From an uncultured Anaerotruncus sp. (lineage in GTDB: Bacteria; Bacillota; Clostridia; Oscillospirales; CAG-272): a DNA stretch of 19,349 bases. The notes under the pieces are model-generated. The model worked only from the letters and a program-made list of their open reading frames with translations. It was not told the origin of the DNA and did not search any database. A program made the position numbers and the translations under genes. Within the stretch, counting starts at the first letter, position 1. The number at the start of each line of letters is the position of its first letter. Positions 1 through 7,888 of this stretch are shown in pieces. The stretch covers positions 1 through 19,349 of the forward strand of contig CAJLZE010000042.1 in the NCBI GenBank assembly GCA_905210995.1, written 5' to 3'.

Positions 1-2659
1 TTGCGGGTTCGACTGCCGTTCCGGTATCGGGAGCGTTTGCCGTGAGCGTTACAAGCTCGCTCACCTTGCGGTATTTATTGCCGCGGGCATTGAATTCGGC
101 AGAGAATATCACCTTTGCGCTCCCCGTGCCGGTATAAGTGACGGCTCCGGTCGCGGGATCCTGCGCAACGGTGAGGTCGCCTGTGGTCTCGATGACCGTC
201 ATTTCGGACTTTGCGGTCACGTCGTCGGTCTTGCGTTCGTATGTCACGGCGGTCACGGTTGGGATCTCACCTGCAGTGAGGTCGTATTCCGTCTTGTCGG
301 TGGTGAGATATTTTGTGTACTTTGACGCGAACTGCGTGCTGTCGGTGGTTATTCCCGAGACGCCGGAGACGAAATAGCGGGCAAAATCGGCTTCGCTGTT
401 GACCGTCCATGTCCACACGGTCACGCCGCGCAGGGCAAGCTCGCGTATCAGCGTCGAGTCGAGCGAGCCTTTGCCGTATGTGGGAACAAAGACCGTGCCG
501 ATGCTTTGAGTGGAGTTGAGTATTTCGGCAAGCGACGGCTTGAGATTGGCACTTGAATATGTATTTGAGGTGATAAGCCCCGCCGAGATGCCGGGCATCT
601 GCTTTCTTATGCGTTCAAGCTGTGCCGTCGAGAAGGATACGACGATCACCTTGTCCTCGTAGTCATACTGCTTCACGAGCTTTATGAAGGCGGGGATCAG
701 GTTCGGGTCGGTGGATTTGAGCTCTGTCTGAAGCACAACGTCCTTGTCCTTGAGTGCTTTGATATAGTCTTCGAGCGTGGGGATGGGATCGCCCTCGGCG
801 AGATTCTTGTTGGTTTTGACAAGATATTTTGCAAGCTCGGCACGTGTCATCGACGCAACGGTGCCCTTGCCGTTTGTTGTTGCGTCGATCGTTGAGTTGT
901 GCATGACCATGATCACGCCGTCGCGCGAGAGATGAAGGTCGTTTTCTATCATCGTCGCACCGAGCTCATATGCGCGAAGCGAGCTTTTTACGGTGTTTTG
1001 ATGTTCGAGGGACGGAACGCCGCGGTGTCCCGTGACACCGGTCACGCGCGTGAGGGTGCCGGCTCCGAAATATGCGGTGAGGCATTTGTCGAGCTTGGCG
1101 CAGTCGTCGGTGATTATACCGTGAACTCCAGAGACGATAGCGGAGACGAGATCGGCGTCTCCCGACGACGCCGCGCGCGTCCATACCGTCATGAATCTCA
1201 TGCGTAGGTATTCGACGTTTTCGCGTGTCGTTGCCTCGGGCGCGAGCAGCATTATGCGGCAGTCGGCGGTGTTGCACTCGGCGCGGAGAGCCTCAAGCTC
1301 CGCAAGGCTGCCGACGGTGCGCGAGGTGAAGTCGAAAACGCCGCGTGCGTGGCGCCACTGCGCTCTTGCCGCGGAGAGGACCTCGGCGCTGTCCGAAATA
1401 ACGAACACGTCGCGCAGGTCGTGCGATGAGAGATAGCCCGAAAGGGCTTTGGCAGTCGCCGTGCCGTCCGGTCTGAATGCCGCAATGACCTTGCCGCCGA
1501 GCGCTTCGAGCGCGCTGTCGAGCGTTGCGAATTTTGTGCCGCTCCCGTCGGTAACGTCGAGCGCGTTGTTTACATTGAGTATCGCGGCGACGGGCGGGTC
1601 TTTGAGTATTGCCGCGAGAGCGTCGGCACTTTCGACCGGAACGACAGATGAGGGCGGAAGGATCACGTTCGAGTCGGGCGTGCGAATTTCGTTTATATTT
1701 CCGGGAACGGAGGAATCGGATATTTTGCCGACCGTCACCTTTACCTCATCGACGGTGAGGCGGCAGCCGTTTGCCTGAAAGCCCACGGCACCCGTGGGGA
1801 GCAGTACGTTCTTTTCGGTGAGCTGAGTCTTTCCGTTCAGCAGGTATGTCAGCGTCGAGCCGGAGGCATCGGCGGCGACGGTGTTGAATTCCGAGCTTTT
1901 TATCGAGGCGCTCGCCTTCTGCGTGACGTTCCATTTGTCGGCAACGGTGCGCTCGGCTATTTCGGTACCGTTGGCAAGCGAGGCGTCGTAGCGCAGGCAG
2001 AGCTGCATATACGGGTAGTTCTTTGCCGTCTGCACGCGAAGCATAACGGATGCCCAGCGCTTTGAGTTGACGGCGCTGTCGAGCTTCATGCGCGCCTCGA
2101 CCTTTATATCGCCGAAACCGTCAAGGTATTCGGGCAGCAGAACGCGCGCATAGGCGTCCTGCGAAGAGGAGGCGTCGAGTATGAGCGAGCCGTCGGTATC
2201 GTATTTTACCTTGCCGCCGCTCTTTTCTTCAATGGTGCGCAGCCCGCGGGCATCGGTGCCCGAAAAATCGCTGCGGTAGAGGACATAGTCCGTCTCATTT
2301 TTGGCGCGGACGGTGAGAACTACGGTCTTTTTCTTGCCGTCAGCCGCTGCAGTGAGGATGTATATGCCCGCGGCGGGAGTCACGCTGCCGCCGTCGATCG
2401 CGATATCGGATGACGACCATGTGATCTTTTTTGCGTCAACGGTCTTGCCGCTCTCAAACTGAACGGAATGATCGCCGAGCTTTACCGTGTCGCCCTCAAC
2501 GGCGCATATCGCAGGGCAGGAGTAGGGGACTGTCAGTCCGCCGTCGTCCGTTACCGCAGCCGAAGAGGGAAGCAGAGCTGCCGCAAAAGTGAAAATGAGC
2601 GCGAGCACCGATGCCAGAGCGCGCACCGGAGCCGTTTTTGCCGATCTTTGAGCCTTCAT
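1..2659 (-). CDS. Secreted glycerophosphodiester phosphodiesterase with a degenerate first barrel (partial, runs off left edge)
   Basis: The reading frame is open for about 886 codons from the ATG at 2659 and leaves the window without a stop. A signal peptide covers about residues 1-35 (basic start, hydrophobic core, cleavage near PSSAA). Next come an Ig-like segment (about 45-118) and a concanavalin/LamG-like beta region (about 125-310). Then follow a degenerate GDPD-like barrel (about 340-525) and a complete GDPD barrel (about 540-785) with HRG at H545, E572 and D574 in MIEND, and H587 in VMHN, the usual metal and catalytic positions. The tail beyond about 790 is Ig-like. The family hydrolyses glycerophosphodiesters to glycerol-3-phosphate and an alcohol; an exported form would act outside the membrane on phospholipid or teichoic-acid debris (inference). 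The AGGAAAGGTG ribosome site lies at 2669-2678. The gene has its own promoter and is divergent from the FAD gene. Confidence 0.85.
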   Translation of the reverse strand, partial: MKAQRSAKTAPVRALASVLALIFTFAAALLPSSAAVTDDGGLTVPYSCPAICAVEGDTVKLGDHSVQFESGKTVDAKKITWSSSDIAIDGGSVTPAAGIYILTAAADGKKKTVVLTVRAKNETDYVLYRSDFSGTDARGLRTIEEKSGGKVKYDTDGSLILDASSSQDAYARVLLPEYLDGFGDIKVEARMKLDSAVNSKRWASVMLRVQTAKNYPYMQLCLRYDASLANGTEIAERTVADKWNVTQKASASIKSSEFNTVAADASGSTLTYLLNGKTQLTEKNVLLPTGAVGFQANGCRLTVDEVKVTVGKISDSSVPGNINEIRTPDSNVILPPSSVVPVESADALAAILKDPPVAAILNVNNALDVTDGSGTKFATLDSALEALGGKVIAAFRPDGTATAKALSGYLSSHDLRDVFVISDSAEVLSAARAQWRHARGVFDFTSRTVGSLAELEALRAECNTADCRIMLLAPEATTRENVEYLRMRFMTVWTRAASSGDADLVSAIVSGVHGIITDDCAKLDKCLTAYFGAGTLTRVTGVTGHRGVPSLEHQNTVKSSLRAYELGATMIENDLHLSRDGVIMVMHNSTIDATTNGKGTVASMTRAELAKYLVKTNKNLAEGDPIPTLEDYIKALKDKDVVLQTELKSTDPNLIPAFIKLVKQYDYEDKVIVVSFSTAQLERIRKQMPGISAGLITSNTYSSANLKPSLAEILNSTQSIGTVFVPTYGKGSLDSTLIRELALRGVTVWTWTVNSEADFARYFVSGVSGITTDSTQFASKYTKYLTTDKTEYDLTAGEIPTVTAVTYERKTDDVTAKSEMTVIETTGDLTVAQDPATGAVTYTGTGSAKVIFSAEFNARGNKYRKVSELVTLTANAPDTGTAVEPA

Positions 2660-2700
2660 TGAATATTCACCTTTCCTTTGGGTATATTATGTCAAACACC

Positions 2701-2729
2701 ATTATATATGAAATGCGCGGGTTTGTCAA
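2701..2729 (-). promoter_or_regulatory. Sigma-A promoter of the GDPD gene
   Basis: On the minus strand TTGACA (2724-2729) and TATAAT (2701-2706) are separated by exactly 17 bases. Both hexamers are full consensus, so strong vegetative expression is expected. The leader to the ATG at 2659 is about 35 bases. Confidence 0.85.
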
Positions 2730-2786
2730 GCAAAGCCGAACATTGTAAAGATTTCATAAATACTTTTCTGAAAATGTGTGCGGCGG

Positions 2787-2815
2787 TTGATTTTTGAGGT
2801 GGTTTGTGGTATTAT
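2787..2815 (+). promoter_or_regulatory. Likely sigma-A promoter of the FAD dehydrogenase gene
   Basis: TTGATT (2787-2792) and TATTAT (2810-2815) are separated by 17 bases, about 80 bases upstream of the GTG start at 2894. The -10 could be shifted three bases to TATATT. Confidence 0.6.
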
Positions 2816-2893
2816 ATTAATGTAAAAGGCACCTGTGTGCTATAAATTCCGACGGTCTGTTTATGCCGCCGGCAGAAAGGCAATCTGAATTCC

Positions 2894-4282
2894 GTGAACT
2901 ACGACGTTATCATTGTCGGCGCGGGTCCCGGCGGCATTTTTTCCGCTTATGAGCTTGTCAAGCTGACGAAAAAGAAAAACAAAAAAGCAAAGATCGCTGT
3001 TATCGAGGCGGGCGCACCGCTCGCGCAGCGCCACTGTCCCATCGACGGAGAAAAGGTAAAAGCCTGTGTCGGCTGCAAGCATTGCAGCATTATGAAGGGC
3101 TTCGGCGGAGCCGGAGCGTTCTCCGACGGCAAATACAACATAACCACACAGTTCGGCGGCACGCTGCACGAGCACATAGGCAAGAGCACCGCGCTTGAGC
3201 TTATGCGCTATGTTGACGATATAAACACCTCTCACGGCGGAGAGGATACAAAACTCTACACGACCGCAAATTCGGATATAAAGACGCTCTGCATGAGAAA
3301 CGGTCTTTATCTGCTCGACGCATCGGTGCGTCACCTCGGAACTGACAAAAACTATGTCGTTCTCGGCAACCTTTACGATGAGCTTAAGGAAGAAGTGGAT
3401 TTTCATTTCTATACTGAGGCGACGTCGGTCGAAAAGACCGATGACGGATATATAGTTTCCACCGATCACGGAAGCTTCAGCTGCCGCGTGTGCATAATCT
3501 CGGGCGGCAGAAGCGGCAGCAAGTGGATGGAGAAGGTCTCACATGACCTTAAGATCCCCACGATGTCGAACCGCGTCGACATAGGCGTGCGCGTCGAGCT
3601 GCCCTATGAGATATTCGCTCACCTTACCGACGAGCTTTACGAGAGCAAGATAGTCTACCGCACCGAAAAATTTCAGGATCTTGTGCGCACATTCTGCATG
3701 AACCCGCGCGGCGCGGTCGTTAACGAAAACACGAACGGCATCGTGACGGTAAACGGTCACAGCTATGAGGACCCCGCAAAGTATACTCACAACACCAACT
3801 TTGCGCTGCTTGTTGCAAAGCATTTTTCCGAGCCGTTCCGCGACAGCAACGGCTACGGCGAAAGCATAGCAAGGCTTTCGAATATGCTCGGCGGCGGAGT
3901 GATGGTGCAGCGCTTCGGTGATCTTATGCGCGGTCAGCGTTCCACTCATTCGCGCATCGAAGAGGGCTTTGTCACACCTACGCTCACGGCTACGCCCGGC
4001 GACCTTTCGCTCGTAATGCCCAAGCGCATCCTCGACGGCATCGTAGAGATGATCTATGCGCTTGACAAGATCGCCCCCGGCACCGCAAACGACGACACGC
4101 TCCTTTACGGCGTTGAGGTCAAGTTCTATAATATGGAGGTCGCGATCGACAGCAACCTCGAAACACTGCACCACGGTCTTTTCGTCATAGGCGACTGCGG
4201 CGGTGTTACTCATTCTCTCTCGCAGGCGTCCGCAAGCGGCGTTCATGTTGCGAGATACGTTGCCGAAAAATATTTTTCATAA
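2894..4282 (+). CDS. FAD-dependent dehydrogenase, COG2509-like
   Basis: This 462-residue protein starts at GTG and opens with the Rossmann FAD-binding motif GAGPGG (residues 9-14) followed by an acidic beta-2 end (VIEAG). A Cys cluster follows, C48, C58, C61 and C64, leading into GFGGAGAFSDGK (about 69-80), which is characteristic of the uncharacterised FAD-dependent dehydrogenases of COG2509. Near the C-terminus GLFVIGDCGG is the second FAD contact, followed by the usual helix rich in small residues. Physiological substrate and electron partner are unknown for this family. The start is set by AGAAAGG (2874-2880) and by the family N-terminus MNYDVIIVGAG, although the 13-base spacer is long. 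It is cytosolic, with no signal peptide. A DUF4190-like gene follows 70 bases downstream with no terminator between them, suggesting co-transcription. Confidence 0.85.
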   Translation: MNYDVIIVGAGPGGIFSAYELVKLTKKKNKKAKIAVIEAGAPLAQRHCPIDGEKVKACVGCKHCSIMKGFGGAGAFSDGKYNITTQFGGTLHEHIGKSTALELMRYVDDINTSHGGEDTKLYTTANSDIKTLCMRNGLYLLDASVRHLGTDKNYVVLGNLYDELKEEVDFHFYTEATSVEKTDDGYIVSTDHGSFSCRVCIISGGRSGSKWMEKVSHDLKIPTMSNRVDIGVRVELPYEIFAHLTDELYESKIVYRTEKFQDLVRTFCMNPRGAVVNENTNGIVTVNGHSYEDPAKYTHNTNFALLVAKHFSEPFRDSNGYGESIARLSNMLGGGVMVQRFGDLMRGQRSTHSRIEEGFVTPTLTATPGDLSLVMPKRILDGIVEMIYALDKIAPGTANDDTLLYGVEVKFYNMEVAIDSNLETLHHGLFVIGDCGGVTHSLSQASASGVHVARYVAEKYFS

Positions 4283-4352
4283 ATCCGGGACCGAAGGTCT
4301 GTAATTTATGACGGTAAAGATCCGGCAGGAAAGGAAAGGAAAGGTCATTTCA

Positions 4353-4772
4353 ATGAACAACCAACCCAATTTCAACGATCAGGGATATACGCCCGCGCCC
4401 AACACGCAGTATACGCCCGACCCCTTTGCCGATGAGGTGAAGCAGACAGCTCCGCGCGGGCTTGCCGTTGCATCCCTCGTGCTCGGCATTCTGTCGGCTG
4501 CGGGACTTTGCTGCTGCTGCACTCCGCTCTGCGTCGCACTCGGCGTGGTTGCCATCGTGCTGGCGATCATTTATTCCAAAAAAGCGGGCAAGCTTGACGG
4601 TATGGCGCTTGCGGGACTCATCCTCGGCATCATCGGCGTAGTTATCGCACTCATAGTGCTGATAGTTCTTGCCGCCAACCCCGATCTTCAGGAGCGTATA
4701 ATCCAGACGATAATGGGTCAGACGCCCGATGTGAGCCTCCCCGACATTAAAGTTCCCGAAAGCATCGGCTGA
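4353..4772 (+). CDS. DUF4190-like small membrane protein
   Basis: This 139-residue protein has a Pro/Tyr/Gln-rich soluble N-terminus (1-34). Two glycine-rich hydrophobic hairpins follow (about 36-74 and 84-108), separated by a short basic loop with KKAGK, and then a short polar tail. That topology, with ALAGLILGIIG in the second segment, matches the DUF4190 family, whose function is unknown. An upstream in-frame ATG at 4308 exists, but I chose 4353 because the purine-rich AGGAAAGGAAAGG (4335-4344 region) lies just before it and the extra 15 residues look unlike the family. The first membrane segment carries the unusual run C53-C56 plus C60. The gene probably shares a transcript with the FAD gene upstream and ends at the hairpin at 4808-4855. 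Confidence 0.75.
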   Translation: MNNQPNFNDQGYTPAPNTQYTPDPFADEVKQTAPRGLAVASLVLGILSAAGLCCCCTPLCVALGVVAIVLAIIYSKKAGKLDGMALAGLILGIIGVVIALIVLIVLAANPDLQERIIQTIMGQTPDVSLPDIKVPESIG

Positions 4773-4807
4773 GCTGCGATCTGCGGACAGCGCCGGGCTT
4801 TGAAGGC

Positions 4808-4855
4808 AAAAGAGAGCCGACCGAACGCATTAAGCGTTTTCGGTCGGCTCTCTTT
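4808..4855. terminator. Bidirectional terminator hairpin overlapping the 3' end of rnmV
   Basis: AAAGAGAGCCGACCGAA on the 5' arm pairs perfectly with TTCGGTCGGCTCTCTTT on the 3' arm. The stem extends through CGC/GCG with a two-base bulge around an ATTAA loop. A-rich and T-rich ends flank the stem on the two strands, so it can serve the plus-strand DUF4190 transcript and the minus-strand rnmV operon. The rnmV stop codon (4830-4832) lies in the loop, so the last codons of rnmV form one arm. Confidence 0.85.
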
Positions 4856-5438
4856 CCGTGAGCGCGAGATATTCGTCATAGCTTATCATTATCCTGAGTG
4901 CCGCAAGCAGGGCGTTGGCGCTCATGCCGGCGGGAAGCCCGACTTTTTTCGCTATTTCGTCACGACGCGCTGAGCTGTTGCTGCCGCCTGAGAGCCCGTC
5001 AAGCATAAAATCGGTTTTTGAGAGGGGATTGACTGCAGCACGTGCAACGGCGTCGCCGTTGCGGAAGGGAAGAAAGAGCTCGCGCAGGAGCAAGACATCC
5101 ATGCCCTCGACACCGAGCACGCCCTCGGCGGACGGCAATGTTTTTCTTTTTTCCTTGCCCTCTATGCGCGGGATGTACAGCCTTATCATGCGCTCGGGCG
5201 GGATGAGTCCCGCGATGTGCGAGCGTATGACCTTGCCCGCGCCGTCCGGGTCGGTGAGGACGATGACGGGTGTTTTTTTTGCCAGCGCGCGTATGAGCGC
5301 CGCCTTTTCGCGGTTTTTGAATACGCCGAAGCCGTCGGTCGTGATTATCTGCGCGTCGATGACCGAGGCGAGCTTCTGGCGGTCGTATTTCCCCTCCACT
5401 ATCACGGGGTATGGGATAACAAGTTTTTCGTCATTCAT
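4830..5438 (-). CDS. rnmV: Ribonuclease M5 (5S rRNA maturation)
   Basis: This 202-residue protein has an N-terminal TOPRIM domain: VIVEGKYD with the catalytic Glu at E15, and LTDPDGAG with D63 and D65 as metal ligands. RNase M5 in Firmicutes cleaves both sides of 5S rRNA precursor, usually assisted by ribosomal protein uL18. The C-terminal half (LSGGSNSSARRDEIAKKVGLP and following) matches the usual substrate-binding part, and the length is slightly above the typical size. The frame stays open upstream into uppP, but the ATG at 5438 is correct: it overlaps the uppP stop as ATGA, and the TOPRIM strand begins directly after it. It is the last gene of the U32-uppP-rnmV operon, and the final nine or so codons are part of the terminator stem. 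Confidence 0.93.
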   Translation of the reverse strand: MNDEKLVIPYPVIVEGKYDRQKLASVIDAQIITTDGFGVFKNREKAALIRALAKKTPVIVLTDPDGAGKVIRSHIAGLIPPERMIRLYIPRIEGKEKRKTLPSAEGVLGVEGMDVLLLRELFLPFRNGDAVARAAVNPLSKTDFMLDGLSGGSNSSARRDEIAKKVGLPAGMSANALLAALRIMISYDEYLALTEREPTENA

Positions 5439-6334
5439 TTTTTCAGTCCGAACCAAGCTATCACGGCAATGCCGAGAAGAATTCTGTAAACGCCGAAGGC
5501 GGAAAATGTATGCCGCTTTACAAAGTCGAGCAAAAACCTGACGGTCGCAACGGACACGGCAAAAGCCGTGACAAAGGCGGCGGCAAGCGCGGCCGTCTCC
5601 GCGGCGGGGAGCGTTTCGCCCGACGCGGCGAGAAAACGGCAGAACTTTGCTCCCTTTATGAGAGACGCGCCGAGCATTGCGGGTATCGCCATAAAAAACG
5701 AAAATTCGGCTGCGGCGGTGCGCGATATCCCGAGGCAGCAAGCGCCGAGCACCGTTGAGCCAGAGCGTGACGTGCCGGGAATTATCGCAAGTGCCTGAAA
5801 TGCGCCTATTAGCAAAGCGTTTGCAAATGTTATATCGTTTACGCTTTCAACGGCTGGCGCTTTGCCGCGGCGCAGGCGTTCGACGGCGATAAAGAATATT
5901 CCGTATATTATGAGCGCCGAGGCGACGACGGGCGGAGTATAAAGCAGCGCGTGCAGACCGCAGCCGGTGAAGTGCTCGAGCAGCCGGTCGGCGGCAAGCC
6001 CCGCTGCCGCTGCGGGCAGCGATGCGACGGCGATCTTTGCCAACAGCATGAGAGAAGCGCGGCTTTCGGCTGCGGTTTTCGGGTGGGATTTTCGTCCGAA
6101 GGGATAAAGCCGGTCAAAAAAGAACACAACGACCGCCATTATCGCGCCGAGCTGTATCACGACCTCAAACATCTCGCAGAATTCGGCTCGAAATTCGCCG
6201 GGAAGCGACGAGCCGAGCTCCAGTGCGGGGATGGCGTTAATGATAATAAGATGCCCGGTAGAGCTGACAGGCAGCCATTCGGTTATGCCCTCGATAATAC
6301 CGTAGAGCAGGGCGCGCAAAAGCTCAAAAAACAT
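5435..6334 (-). CDS. uppP: Undecaprenyl-diphosphate phosphatase UppP/BacA
   Basis: This 299-residue polytopic membrane protein carries both family signatures: EGITEWLPVSSTGHL (residues 15-29) and PGTSRSGST (186-194, with R190). It removes a phosphate from undecaprenyl diphosphate at the membrane, recycling the lipid carrier for peptidoglycan and wall polymers; extra dosage gives bacitracin resistance in known cases. Multiple hydrophobic segments run through the whole protein. The ribosome site AAAGG lies about nine bases before the ATG. The U32 gene ends 53 bases upstream, and the downstream rnmV start overlaps the stop as ATGA, so translation of the two is probably coupled. Confidence 0.95.
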   Translation of the reverse strand: MFFELLRALLYGIIEGITEWLPVSSTGHLIIINAIPALELGSSLPGEFRAEFCEMFEVVIQLGAIMAVVVFFFDRLYPFGRKSHPKTAAESRASLMLLAKIAVASLPAAAAGLAADRLLEHFTGCGLHALLYTPPVVASALIIYGIFFIAVERLRRGKAPAVESVNDITFANALLIGAFQALAIIPGTSRSGSTVLGACCLGISRTAAAEFSFFMAIPAMLGASLIKGAKFCRFLAASGETLPAAETAALAAAFVTAFAVSVATVRFLLDFVKRHTFSAFGVYRILLGIAVIAWFGLKK

Positions 6335-6387
6335 TTCGTTTCGCCTTTCGGTCCTTTAATGCTTTTGAACGTCCCGTGCGCCGGCTG

Positions 6388-7653
6388 TCAGTTGCCCGCG
6401 CGAAGAATATCGCCCGCGTGCACCTCAAACGGCACGCGCAGGTAAAATACCATTGAAGGATGCGGCGCCGAGTCGATGGGAAGGCCGTCGGCGTCATACA
6501 TTTCGGCCACCCGGAACGCCTGCCCCGGCTTTCCCGGTGTGAGCAGCTCGGCGGTCTCGCCTACGGTCAGCTTATTGCGCTGCGTGAAGCGGAAGAGCGT
6601 GCCGCCATCGGTTTCACGCACGAGCGGCGCGGGCAGTATATCACAGTCGGTAGCAAGCGCGAGGTATGCTTTTTCGCGGATATAGCCCTTTTCGCGGCAG
6701 AGCTTTGGGTCGTCGGCGGGGCTGTCATAATAAAATCCCGTGTCGTATTCGCGGTGTGAGACAGAGCAAAGCTCGTCGTACCAGCGCTGGTCAAAGCGGT
6801 AGCCGTCGGGGTCGGCGGCGTAGGCATCAACAGCCATGCGGTAGGCGTTCGTCACGACCGCCGCGTAATAAGCTGATTTGACTCTGCCCTCAAGCTTGAA
6901 CGAGGCGATCCCCGCGTCGATGAGCTCGGGGATGTGCTCTATCATGCACATATCCTTTGAGGACATGATGAAGGTCCCCGCAGGTGTCTCCTCTATCGGA
7001 AAGCGCTCGTCGGGGCGTTTTTCCTCCATGAGGGTATAGTTCCAACGGCAGGGCTGAGCGCATCTGCCGTGGTTGGCGTCACGCCCTGCCATCATGTTTG
7101 AAAGCAGGCACCTGCCGCTGTATGACACGCACATCGAGCCGTGTACAAAGCATTCAAGCTCCACGTCGTCGGGCAGTGCCGCGCGTATCTCACCGATCTC
7201 CGCAAGGCTCAGCTCACGCGCCAGCACAAGTCTTGAGGCACCGAGGGCGGCGTATGCCCTTGCCGCAGCAGGCGAGGTTATGCTTGCCTGTGTTGAGATG
7301 TGTATGTGCGCCTCCGGGATCTCCTCTTTCAGAAGTCCGATAACGCCGAGGTCGGCAACGATAAATGCGTCGGGACGCGCACCGCGCACCTCGCGCAGAA
7401 ACTCCGTGAGCGCGGGGTATTCGCCGCCGTGCGGCAAGACGTTTACGGTTATATACATTTTTTTGCCGAGCGAATGCAGAAATTCCGCAGCCTCATACAG
7501 CCCTTCGAGCGAAAAGTTTTTTGATGCGGAGCGCATTCCGAACGCTTCACCCGCCAGATATACCGCATCGGCGCCAAAACGCACGGCGGCTCGCAGCTTT
7601 TCGGCATCTCCCGCAGGGGAGAGCAGCTCGGGCTTCTTTATTTTTTTGTTCAT
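6388..7653 (-). CDS. Peptidase U32 family protein, TrhP-like (tRNA wobble uridine hydroxylation)
   Basis: This 421-residue protein opens with KPELLSPAGD, the usual U32 start, and contains the U32 signature region around YSGRCLLSNMMAGRDANHGRCAQPCRW (split here only for description; residues about 178-204). Cysteines C175, C182, C198 and C202 are placed as in family members thought to bind an iron-sulfur cluster. A FKLEGR motif and a C-terminal beta domain follow. Relatives of this length, such as Bacillus YrrO/TrhP2 and E. coli YegQ/TrhP, act in prephenate-dependent hydroxylation of tRNA U34; despite the name, peptidase activity is doubtful. Which U32 subgroup this belongs to needs a tree. It is the first gene of an operon with uppP and rnmV, driven by the promoter at 7700-7728. 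The start ATG has AAAGGTAG upstream. Confidence 0.85.
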   Translation of the reverse strand: MNKKIKKPELLSPAGDAEKLRAAVRFGADAVYLAGEAFGMRSASKNFSLEGLYEAAEFLHSLGKKMYITVNVLPHGGEYPALTEFLREVRGARPDAFIVADLGVIGLLKEEIPEAHIHISTQASITSPAAARAYAALGASRLVLARELSLAEIGEIRAALPDDVELECFVHGSMCVSYSGRCLLSNMMAGRDANHGRCAQPCRWNYTLMEEKRPDERFPIEETPAGTFIMSSKDMCMIEHIPELIDAGIASFKLEGRVKSAYYAAVVTNAYRMAVDAYAADPDGYRFDQRWYDELCSVSHREYDTGFYYDSPADDPKLCREKGYIREKAYLALATDCDILPAPLVRETDGGTLFRFTQRNKLTVGETAELLTPGKPGQAFRVAEMYDADGLPIDSAPHPSMVFYLRVPFEVHAGDILRAGN

Positions 7654-7699
7654 AATGCAAACTACCTTTTACATCCGGATAAACCGATCATTCCGTATA

Positions 7700-7728
7700 A
7701 TTTTATCACAAATGCCGCTTGCGGTCAA
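7700..7728 (-). promoter_or_regulatory. Sigma-A promoter of the U32-uppP-rnmV operon
   Basis: On the minus strand TTGACC (7723-7728) and TAAAAT (7700-7705) are separated by 17 bases. The leader to the ATG at 7653 is about 40 bases and holds AAAAGGTAG as the ribosome site. Confidence 0.8.
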
Positions 7729-7754
7729 GCATGAAAAGGTTCACAATAATTTTA

Positions 7755-7783
7755 TTGAAAAAACGCGTGGGATATGATAAAAT
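7755..7783 (+). promoter_or_regulatory. Sigma-A promoter of the MBL/radical SAM operon
   Basis: TTGAAA (7755-7760) and TAAAAT (7778-7783) are separated by 17 bases. Transcription would begin near 7790, leaving a structured leader of about 100 bases before the ATG at 7889. It is back to back with the promoter of the U32 operon. Confidence 0.78.
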
Positions 7784-7789
7784 ATTAAG

Positions 7790-7888
7790 TGAAATTCAAC
7801 TGACGGCGAAGGAAAGCTGCGAACGTCAGGGTATATTCCGTACCTTTCGGTAGCTGTCCGCCCGAAACGTCAAAAAGGGGTCATTATC
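7790..7888 (+). promoter_or_regulatory. Structured 5' leader with alternative pairings (candidate cis-regulatory RNA)
   Basis: The leader holds CTGACG (7800-7805) pairing with CGTCAG (7824-7829), and a small hairpin TACC-TTTC-GGTA (7841-7852). A competing pair is TTTCGG (7845-7850) with CCGAAA (7862-7867). TGACG can also pair with a second CGTCA at 7868-7872, directly before the ribosome site AAAAAGGGG (7872-7880). These pairings exclude one another, as in a switch. I do not recognise a known riboswitch class, and chance pairing is possible. Confidence 0.35.

Noticed and set aside
899..1778. Plus-strand reading frames opposite the GDPD gene
   Set aside because: Arg/Ser/Ala-rich shadow frames with no recognisable domain, opposite a well-supported secreted enzyme.
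2861..4246. Minus-strand reading frames opposite the FAD dehydrogenase
   Set aside because: They have no family resemblance or ribosome sites and mirror the codon bias of the plus-strand gene.
5439..5741. N-terminal extension of RNase M5 by about 100 residues
   Set aside because: The extension is the wrong frame of uppP with a basic, unstructured composition; the ATGA overlap gives a better start at 5438.
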